From Mesostigma viride (lineage: Eukaryota; Streptophyta; Mesostigmatophyceae; Mesostigmatales; Mesostigmataceae), in contig RPFO01000034.1 of the NCBI GenBank assembly GCA_009746045.1, positions 946,786 through 976,785 of the forward strand: a stretch of DNA of 30,000 nt, written 5' to 3'. The notes under the pieces are model-generated. The model saw only the letters and a program-made list of their open reading frames with translations. It was not told where the DNA came from and made no database searches. Position 1 is the stretch's first letter, and the number at the start of each line of letters is the position of its first letter. This document shows, piece after piece, positions 19,512 to 26,900 of the stretch. The position numbers were made by a program, and so were the translations under genes.

Positions 19512-19539
19512 GACCTAGATTAATTAATTAATTAATAGA

Positions 19540-19558
19540 CACGTGACTGCGTCACGTG
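19540..19558. repeat. CACGTGAC palindrome in left arm
   Basis: CACGTGACTGCGTCACGTG is the inverted counterpart of 19874-19892 within the foldback element and is the same 19-mer as 15221-15239. Confidence 0.75.
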
Positions 19559-19873
19559 AGCATAAGTCCTCAGTGGGAGGGGAACATGCCGGATGGAATG
19601 GATTGAATTGAATTGAATTGTAACATAACTCCGTTGGGAGTTATGTTGGAATGGATGGAATGGATGGTATAAGCTATCTAGGTCCTAGTTACAGGGGTGT
19701 GCATGGGCACCGCGGCCCGAATCGCTATGAATGCCATACTTGGTCACACGCGGAGCCCCCACAGGCTTGGGGGTGGTCTCCTTCATCACTACTTGCCATC
19801 TATCCTTGCGCACCTAGATAGCTTACACCATCCCTTCCATCCCATAGTTCCCCTCCCACTGAGGACTTATGCT

Positions 19874-19892
19874 CACGTGACGCAGTCACGTG
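19874..19892. repeat. CACGTGAC palindrome in right arm
   Basis: CACGTGACGCAGTCACGTG followed by TCTATTAATTAATTAATT. See the matching arm at 19540-19558. Confidence 0.75.
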
Positions 19893-20199
19893 TCTATTAA
19901 TTAATTAATTAATTAATTAATCATCTTGTTCCAAATCACGGAGAGGCGTAGGCCCCCCTGACCCCCCCATGTCCTCTACGAGCTGTTCTTTGAAGGTGCG
20001 GGCCTTGCGGCGCCGAGCATGGCGGGGCCCAGCCCACGTAAGGAGGTGCCGGCCAGGCTGAGCGGGGCGCAGCCCCGCGGGGGGGCCGCGTGAGGTGTCT
20101 ACCTGGTTGGTGCGAGCTAAAAAAAAATTAAATTAAATTATAACATGCCTCCGTTGGGAGATCATGTAGCACATATTCCATGATGGATGGGGTGGAGGA

Positions 20200-20275
20200 A
20201 GCCGCGTAATCGAACTACCCTAACTCTAAGGTACGTGGTTGCGAGCTAAGTGCCCTACTAACTGCAGGCACCGCT
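20200..20275 (-). pseudogene. tRNA-like sequence (possible SINE head)
   Basis: On the minus strand GGGCACTTAGCTCGCAACC resembles an A-box region, and GGTAGTTCGATTACG, ~30 bp on, resembles a B-box and T-loop. Stems pair poorly. It is probably a tRNA-derived repeat rather than a gene. Confidence 0.3.
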
Positions 20276-20326
20276 GCTTTATTCTGATTTATGGTGCTGG
20301 TGGGCTACCACGGTCGGCTGTTCGCC

Positions 20327-20650
20327 TCCCCCGCGCGCGGGGTAAGGCTGGCCCGGCACCCGTGCTCCTCACCTTTAAGTACATGGCGGACAAGCTGTCG
20401 TTTCTTAAAAACCGCAAGAAGCTCTCGGGGACTCACTTCACGCTGGACGACGACCTGACCCTGGCCCAGCAACAACGGCGACGCGAGCTATGGCCGACCT
20501 ACCTCCAGATACGGCACAGCGCATGCAGGGGGGAAACCGGTATACTGGAGGGGGGACGTCATCCACGTCGACCACAAGCCCTGGCAGGCACCCGGCCCTG
20601 CCACCTCAGCAAACCGGCCCAGTCTAGGAAATATAGCAGTAGTGTAGATT
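20327..20650 (+). pseudogene. LINE ORF1 fragment
   Basis: It encodes LPRARGKAGPAPVLLTF, then FTLDDDLTLAQQQRRRELWP and TYLQIR. This equals the C-terminal RNA-binding region of the ORF1 at 15616-17055 with substitutions, then loses frame after TYLQIR. Its 3' UTR-like flank continues to about 20776. Confidence 0.75.
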
Positions 20651-20786
20651 AGTAAGGCTTAGCCTACCACGCGGCCCCAGCGCATGTGCGCCCATAATGG
20701 CCCCCATGGATGATGCCTCAGCCATTATAGCCACGCCCTGCCTATCAGTATAATGGGACCCCCATGGATGTCGCATTAAGAATTTA

Positions 20787-21090
20787 GCCATGCTATGCCA
20801 TGCAGAGAGATGCTCTCTGTCGAGAAGCCATGCCCTAGCTCTTGTATAGCCATGTTGATCTTCCCCCACATGACATACTCCTTCTTAGCTGGGCATAGTG
20901 TGAATTAAGCTCATGAGGGTGCAGGTGCCCTGGTGCACCTAGAGCAAGGGTAGCTTACATTCCCACCCTTGCAGGAAGTAGCCCAGAATGTATTAAAAGC
21001 CATATCAAGGAGACAACCAGCGCAGGCCATATGCCCCTTCTCAGGGATATGTGCTACATGTACTCCCAACGGAGTTATGTTTCTAATTAA
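20787..21090 (-). repeat. CCGTTGGGAG repeat family, copy d (inverted)
   Basis: This is the reverse complement of copies a-c: GAGAAGCCATGCCCTAGCTC, TCTTCCCCCACATGAC, GGTGCACCTAGAGCAAGGGT, ending ACTCCCAACGGAGTTATG. It is interrupted at 21004 by a 27-bp insertion (see that entry) and followed by (TTAA)n. Confidence 0.75.
20999..21030 (+). mobile_element. Short insertion with GCCAT direct repeats
   Basis: GCCAT (20999-21003), then 22 bp ATCAAGGAGACAACCAGC+GCAG (21004-21025), then GCCAT (21026-21030), inside repeat copy d. Copy b (near 13252) has the uninterrupted AAAGCCATATGCCCC in reverse complement. The insertion is therefore visible as filled against unfilled site. GCCA also belongs to longer copies, so microhomology is an alternative to a true target duplication. 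Confidence 0.65.
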
Positions 21091-21105
21091 TTAATTAATT
21101 AATTA

Positions 21106-21154
21106 ATGGTCCGGATTCTCCCGATTTCTGGCCTGCGCTGGTTGTCTCCTTGAT
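21106..21154 (-). mobile_element. Short dispersed insertion, long form (49 bp), copy 2
   Basis: Identical in extent to 12583-12631. It lies next to the (TTAA)n edge of repeat copy d. ATGG occurs at both ends (ATGGTCC on the left, ATATGGCATG on the right), which may or may not be a duplication. Confidence 0.55.
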
Positions 21155-21405
21155 ATATGGCATGCCGAGGTACAGGTCCTCATTGCAAACATGGGCAGTG
21201 TAGCCTAAACGGAAAATGGATCGCAGCATGTTGGTGACCGCGCCGTCTAGCTGTCTGGCCGGCTAGGTCGGCGGTAAGTAAGTAAGTAAGTACTTGCGTG
21301 TCATGCGCAAAGGCATGCCACGGAGTACTATGCTAATCTCATTAGAAAAATAATTACACAAAAGTTTAAACAAATATCGTCTGCATCATCCCCCAACCGT
21401 TAAGC

Positions 21406-22118
21406 ACTAGATGGGGATGTAATCCTCATCCGAGCTGTCCTCTACTGTAATGGCAGACGAGGCGGTAGTGTAGCGGCTATCCTCAGGACCAATAACCTCC
21501 ACCTGCGGACTTCTACCCTGGCTAGCAACGGGCCGCGGGGCCCGTGGGGAGAAAACAGGAGCATACCCCTCGGGAAGGTGCTTATCGCAGATGGCAGCCC
21601 ATTTCTCCTTGTCAATCATGCGGGCGCGGAGTACGGCTAGGTCGGCGGTGAGGGTCCACGTCTCGGCCCCGTACGTAAGAACAGGGAGAACTAGGACCTT
21701 AAACAGGTCCTGTTTCTCTATCTTGCCCAAGGGCTTGCGCCACAGGGCCCGGTATTAGCGTGAAGCGTGCCAGGCGAGGGATCGAGATACGGTGGTCCTC
21801 ATCGGCCTCGCAGCTGGGGCCGAGGAGGCTGCCCAGCAACTTGACGCGGTCCCTATACAGGACTCGAGAGCCGTCAAGGAGAAAGATAGAGGTCGAGCGG
21901 TGGCTGAGTGAGCCCAATCACCAGAGCCTCTGTCTCCTTGCCGACCTCAAGCCCCACGTACCGCACGGGCCTCGATTGCCAGGCAGTCAAGCCACGTCAG
22001 TCTGCATGCACACGCTCAGTGCCCTCGAAGAGGGTGGTGTCGTCTGCATAGATGATGTCTGCCAGCCGGATCTCCGTGTCCGCCCCGCCATGCCAGAAAC
22101 GGTTGGCGAGCTCCCGTC
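21406..22118 (-). pseudogene. LINE reverse transcriptase pseudogene (YADD)
   Basis: Reading the minus strand from 22118: RELANRFWHGGADTEIRLAD, then IIYADDTTLFEG. The YADD catalytic motif lies at 22039-22050. After an in-frame stop come YVGLEVGKETEALVIGLTQP, then in another frame SRVLYRDRVKLLGSLLG, RISIPRLARF, and after a further shift WRKPLGKIEKQDLFKVLVLP plus LTYGAETWTLT. This is the standard order of RT palm and thumb blocks in non-LTR elements. It ends in SSDEDYIPI and a stop near 21406. At least one stop and two frameshifts make it inactive. The fingers and endonuclease are missing; the 5' break falls at the shared leader (22119). Confidence 0.85.
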
Positions 22119-22210
22119 ATATCAGCATGTCCGTCATCAAAAGACGAGTCTAATGCAATCCATTTGATGAAAATTCATGGCCGGAATCGAAAGTTATGAG
22201 CATTCTTGGA
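22119..22210 (-). other. Shared LINE leader segment, second copy
   Basis: ATATCAGCATGTCCGTC...AAAAGACGAG...GAAAGTTATGAGC parallels 17009-17100. The coding sequence joined to it here (RT) is unrelated to the ORF1 joined there. Confidence 0.5.
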
Positions 22211-22380
22211 GCTACTGATTTTGCCGGTCAACAGCTGGCGTGCAATGTTCATACAGGGATGAAAAGCACTTTAACTCTGTATTACTGTGCTCTGCGCGCG
22301 ACTCCCCAATTGGAGCGCTTGTAATGAACTATTTAATGGATAGAAACGGTTAATTGAACAGGTCAAAGCAAACAGAATAT

Positions 22381-22441
22381 ACAACAATGCGCTGGTTGTC
22401 TCTTTGATACAACAATTTGCTGGTTGTGTCCTTGATACAAC
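22381..22441 (-). mobile_element. Two short insertions separated by ACAAC
   Basis: ACAAC, a 23-bp unit (22386-22408), ACAAC, a second 23-bp unit (22414-22436), ACAAC. The two units differ at five positions and both read ATCAA(A/G)GA(G/C)ACAACCAGC on the minus strand. Either two insertions each made an ACAAC duplication, or one was tandemly duplicated and diverged. Confidence 0.55.
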
Positions 22442-22557
22442 GCCACGTAGAACATTAAATTAAAGACATTTGCTACCAAAGAACCATGCCAGGGGTACTA
22501 TGTCCCAGCCCAGGTTCGCCCTCGGGCCAGTAAAACCACTTCCCCCATGGCCGGCCA

Positions 22558-22598
22558 CACTATCAAGGAGACAACCAGCGCAGGCCAGAAATCACTAT
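22558..22598 (+). mobile_element. Short insertion with CACTAT direct repeats
   Basis: CACTAT (22558-22563) and CACTAT (22593-22598) flank CAAGGAGACAACCAGCGCAG plus GCCAGAAAT. The direct repeats differ in sequence from those of the other copies, as expected for insertion at different targets. Confidence 0.55.
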
Positions 22599-22682
22599 GG
22601 TGAGAAAAAGAACATGAAGCCGAAAAGGCTCGCTAAAGGAAAATTACCACCAAAAACTGCTCCCCTTTGTGAGGGAAGCCTA

Positions 22683-22723
22683 CCTATATCAATGAGACAA
22701 CCCTATCAAGGAGACAACCCTAT
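22683..22723 (+). mobile_element. Two truncated short insertions with CCTAT repeats
   Basis: CCTAT, ATCAATGAGACAAC, CCTAT, CAAGGAGACAAC, CCTAT. Only the first 12-15 bp of the core remain, always the ATCAA(G/T)GAGACAAC end. Confidence 0.5.
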
Positions 22724-22792
22724 TGCTCACACCTGGCTGGCTCAGCCCACCCTTGGGCTGACTCAGCCCACTGTACGTATAGTATATCCCTA

Positions 22793-23222
22793 GTTTTCAC
22801 CTTTGCGGAGTGTCTGATCAGAATATACGCTTGGCTGATTTCGATAGTACCGGCTACGCCCCCTTCTAAAGAAGGATTCAGCCGTGTTCAGCCCGTCTCA
22901 CGGTGCGAGACTGAACAAGTCTCGCGTGCAGACACGTGTGTAGTACTCCTACACACAGATCTCGAGTGATTTATCTAGTACCAAATCCGAAAGGCTTGCA
23001 TCACTCCCCGGACAGGAGAACTTTTGCGGATGACTGTAGGTGTAAGTTGGCGATGCCATGGTAACCGGAGACGTCCGTCCTATAGTCAGCAAAATTGGTG
23101 CGAGAGGTCCCCAGTTCGATTCCGGTCGGATTCATTTGCAGATCGCGTTTTCCGCGTTTTCCGCGGCCCGGCACTGAACGCAAAGGTTTTCACCTTTGCG
23201 GAGTGTCTGATCAGAGTATATC
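22793..23222. repeat. Hairpin-rich segment bounded by 36-bp direct repeats
   Basis: TTTTCACCTTTGCGGAGTGT followed by CTGATCAGA(A/G)TATA occurs at 22795 and again at 23186. Between them are back-to-back hairpins with 5-nt loops: 22905-22925 (stem GCGAGACT, loop GAACA) and 22936-22956 (stem GTGTGTAG, loop TACTC), plus CTTCTAAAGAAG at 22864. There is a tRNA-like 3' half near 23090-23135 and a CGCAAAGG...CCTTTGCG hairpin at the right repeat. No ORF is supported. Confidence 0.55.
23085..23136 (+). pseudogene. tRNA-like 3' half
   Basis: GGTGCGAGAGGTCCCCAGTT followed by CGATTCCGGTCGG resembles the variable loop, T-arm and acceptor 3' side of a tRNA, closest in pattern to tRNA-Val. The D-arm side is not convincing. 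It is likely the tRNA-derived part of a SINE-like unit. Confidence 0.35.
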
Positions 23223-23340
23223 TCACCTATTCTTACTACTCCTTGTGTGCTATACGGCAATGCATTTCCAGCATGCTTTGCTTGTCAGAGATAGAACATA
23301 TGAGCAAAATGCAGCTATCACCAAAACTCACACTAATTTA

Positions 23341-23402
23341 CACGCGACTGCGCCACGTGGGCGTCCTTCAACCCCTAATAGACACTGAGAAGTAGGGAGG
23401 GC
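23341..23402. repeat. Decayed relative of the 15.2-kb CACGTGAC repeat
   Basis: CACGCGACTGCGCCACGTGG, then CTTCAACCCCT, then GTAGGGAGGGC. This matches the reverse complement of 15155-15239 with gaps. It lies just beyond the 3' end of the oxidase gene. Confidence 0.5.
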
Positions 23403-23579
23403 ACCTTTGCCCGTCTCTCGCTACCCCAAGAGTTCAGGCAACAGTGGGCTCTCTGTGCATCACAGTGCAGGCAAAAACTCGCATCCTCAACTTCAGAGCG
23501 GAAATAAAACACGTTGGCCATAATTCTGCCAATGTCGTAAATCATCTTGCGTGAACCCGACGGATAGCTGACACATATT

Positions 23580-23992
23580 CTAGAAATTCTCCTTCCTGAA
23601 GACAACGTGGTCTGGTAACGCAGGCCGCTCCAGCGCCTTTGTGCCACCTTTCTCCAAGTCGCCTTCGGTGCCCATCACTTGCCGTTGCGCGGTCGTCAAG
23701 CAGGCATCCGCAATGGACTGGGCCACAACATGCGAGCCGCAAAAGAATATCCCCAGGGTGACAAAGCCAGCCTCTGAGGGCACCAACGGCTGGTCTGCAA
23801 CGTTCTTGGACCGTGTGGTGCTGGTGGTGGTGAGCTTCTGAATAGCATCTGTGCTGGCGGATTGCTGTGGCAGTGTTGTCGCGCTGGCCGGTGCACACAC
23901 GGCTGGGCCAGCTTCCCCATGTTCCTGTGTCTTTGTGACGGTAGGGAGACTATTGGCGCAGGTCTCTTGGGACACCACATTCGCATGCACGT
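23580..23992 (-). CDS. Oxidase terminal exon: CG motif and C-terminal KENF
   Basis: The probable acceptor is AACGCGCAG before 23992 (phase 1); CCCAAG/AGACC 24 bp further on is also phase-compatible. A polar linker leads to FVTLGIFFCGSHVVAQSIAD, then HVVFRKENF and TAG (23580-23582). NOX enzymes end the same way, with a CGP-type motif and a terminal F-x-KENF; here the Pro is Ser. Confidence 0.85.
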
Positions 23993-26900
23993 CTGCGCGT
24001 TCACAACACGACCACGTTTGAACAAGAAATGAAAGATCATGTATGGATCAGACCAATCAAGGCATACGTACATACAAAGCAAGCATACGTACTTGCTGGC
24101 CTGAGCTGGTTGTCTCATTGATATAATGCGGGCCAACGAGTCTGCATGCCGTAGTCATGCCTTAGCGAAACCTTAGCAGATGCGCACACCAGCAGCGACG
24201 GAGTGGTGGCAGTGCAGAGGGTAGGAAGGTTAACCTTGATTAGGGGAAGGAGATTGCACTCCTACATATGTAGGGCCCATGGCCGCCAGCCGCCAACATT
24301 CTCCCTACTTATTAAGGATACTGATAGGTAGAATAGGACACTTGCTTATCCATGGCAGCGTAATCCTGGCAACATTCTCCCTACTTATTAAGGATACTGA
24401 TAGCTAGAATAGGACACTTGCTTATCCATGGCAGCGTAATCCTGGCAACATTCTCCCTACCTATTAAGGATACTGATAGGTAGAATAGGACACTTGCTTA
24501 TCCATGGCAGCGTAATCCTGGCAACATTCTCCCTACTTATTAAGGATACTGATAGGAAGAATAGGACACTTGCTTATCCATGGCAGCGTAATCCTGGCAA
24601 CATTCTCCCTACTTATTAAGGATACTGATAGGTAGAATAGGACACTTGCTTATCCATGGCAGCGTAATCCTGGCAACATTCTCCCTACTTATTAAGGATA
24701 CTGATAGGTAGAATAGGACACTTGCTTATCCATGGCAGCGTAATCCTGGCAACATTCTCCCTACTTATTAAGGATACTGATAGGTAGAATAGGACACTTG
24801 CTTATCCATGGCAGCGTAATCCTGGCAACATTCTCCCTACTTATTAAGGATACTGATAGGTAGAATAGGACACTTGCTTATCCACGGCAGCGTAATCCTG
24901 GCAACAGACAGCATAGCATGATGACTGCAGTTTTGCTGTGATACACAAGCAGCTAAACATGCATCCGGATAACAATTAGATCCATCGTCAACATCGCTAT
25001 ACCTTCGGGCGCGGCGGCTGCCTCTTCCTCTGGGTTTAAAATGACCGCGTCCTCTGCATTTACAGGAGGGGTGTCCCTCAGTGGGCCGGAGTTACTGCTC
25101 AGCGTAGGGTTGTGCCAGCCGGCGGGAGCGCAAACTGGGGGCTGGGCAGGCCGCATGCTTGACGAGGATGATGGTATGCCGGTGATGTGCTTGTAACGCT
25201 GGCGCCCGACCAACAGCTCCTCCGAGATGACCTGGTCCCAGTCAGGTCGGGTAAAGTGGACCTCGATGAAGGGCAGGAGCTCGACAGAGGCACGCAGCGC
25301 GGCCTGCATGTACGAGGTTGTCATATTGGAGTTTGCACACAAAAGAGTGGAGCATAGAGAGTTTGACAGGGAGGCCAAGTTTGGACGCATGGCCAACCAG
25401 TTTAAAAGAATTGGGGGGGAGGAGGGGGGATGATAGATATGCTTCAATTGCCAAAAGCTGGCCTCTTGAGTCTAGCGCCTTAACACATTATGATCGGACC
25501 ATGCTTTGAAACATGGCCCTTAACTAGCAAACCGCACTAACCCAGTGAACGTTGTTTTGGCAGTAAGTATCAGTTCACATCATCTATATTCACTTGATAC
25601 GGTAGACCATCGAGCATCCTATCATGTACACATATGCCACTGTTGAGGGGCTATGCCCACCTGCTCTTCCTTCTTGGCACGCGTGAGGAAAATCTTGCAC
25701 CGCAAAAAGTCCGCCATCGCGCCGTCCTGGGAGCACTCATTCACCAAGTCCCGGAGGCTCGCGAAGAACCAGTGGAAGCCCGTAAGGTCCTGGCCCACCC
25801 AGATCATGGACAGCGTCCTGCAGGAAAAAAGGATTTACGAGTAGCATGTGAAAGCACACATGGATAGATTTGTAAGCGTAGGTCCTGCGGCCATGAGACT
25901 AAATAAGGACCGTGCTCTGATCTCTCGCAGACAAGGAAGAGGTCGAATAATCAGAACCTGTGCCAATAGCATATAGGCTTAGACTACAATGGCGTGCGAA
26001 ATTCCTTGAAGCACATCATGAAGCTACATTGCTGCGGAACTGGTCAATAGCCGCATCTTCTCCTCTCACAATGAACATTTCCGTCTCGACCAACCACAAG
26101 TTCGAGCCGTCAGTCACCTCGTGTGCAGGTGGTTCAGGTTTACGTCGTCCGTCTTTAGCGTGGTCGTGCTGAACACGCGCCGGACAGTGAGCGCGATCGA
26201 GATGGCCTCAATCGTGCAGAAGATGACGATCCACACGATCCATGCCACGTGGTAGTCGTTCCTCCTCACCCTGGTCTCGATCAGACCCCCGTAGTCGCAC
26301 CACACCTTAGTGTCGTTTGCCCCCAACTCCACTTCACGGCCCCTGGTCCCCACGCAGAAATCGCTAAAGTTGCCGTACGAGCCGTACACCTGCTGCAACA
26401 ACCGGCGCTCACCCCCAGGGCCCCCTGGTGGCCCCCCCGGAGGCCCCAACTCCCCCGGATTCCCTGGCACCTGATTTCCTCCATAGACAGGATCGGCCCA
26501 GTTGCCATTGCCAAAGTATCCTTTGACATTTTGATCCCAACGGGGCCTGCTGCCCACCGTGTTGGTCTCCGCCCACAGGAGGGTGCTGATCGAGTCTGGA
26601 TCGGCCTTCGCCACACCGCAGATAGGGCCCGCGGTGCCGTTGCGGTCGATCGGGGGAAGCCACCAGGGGCAACGGGACGGCCATGCAGGAGTGTGGAAAA
26701 CAGCTCGTCTGAGTGCGGCCCCGATCAAGGTGATGCTGCCCAGCAGGAAGATGGTGGAGATGACGACGAGGAGGAGACGCAGCCTGCATGCAGAGGCAAG
26801 AGAAACCGCAGCGCCGCACCCGCCCGTGTGGGTGTTCGGGCGGTACGATTCCATGGGTTGGTTCAGTCAAGAAGGTAACAGGCTGTGTGGAGTGGACCTC

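Larger units (their letters stand above)
19410..19915. mobile_element. Foldback element with nested inverted arms
   Basis: Sequence at 19410-19511 is repeated inverted at 19682-19795, and 19512-19580 is repeated inverted at 19846-19915. The latter arm contains (TTAA)n, the CACGTGAC palindrome and CATAAGTCCTCAGTGGGAGG. The middle (19590-19680) holds GGAATGGAT repeats and a mini-palindrome AACATAACTCCGTTGGGAG followed by TTATGTT. No transposase is present. Confidence 0.6.
23993..25002 (-). other. Oxidase intron carrying 76-bp tandem array
   Basis: A ~1-kb intron with donor GTATAGCG. The array is at 24294-24901, and a short GAGACAAC-type insertion is at 24096-24122. No other coding signal is visible. 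Confidence 0.65.

Noticed and set aside
19294-19518. 74-codon plus-strand frame
   Set aside because: Overlaps the minus-strand LINE-like remnant and part of an inverted repeat; no motif.
26114-26854. Stand-alone membrane protein ending at the TGA after HLHTR
   Set aside because: The GAG/GTGACT donor just before the TGA and the matching phase-2 acceptor at 25817 continue the oxidase frame; the ATG at 26854 lies upstream of a good acceptor and is probably intronic.
26249-26878. Plus-strand frame of 209 codons over the oxidase exon
   Set aside because: Antisense shadow of the exon at 26118-26783, with no motif or splice support.
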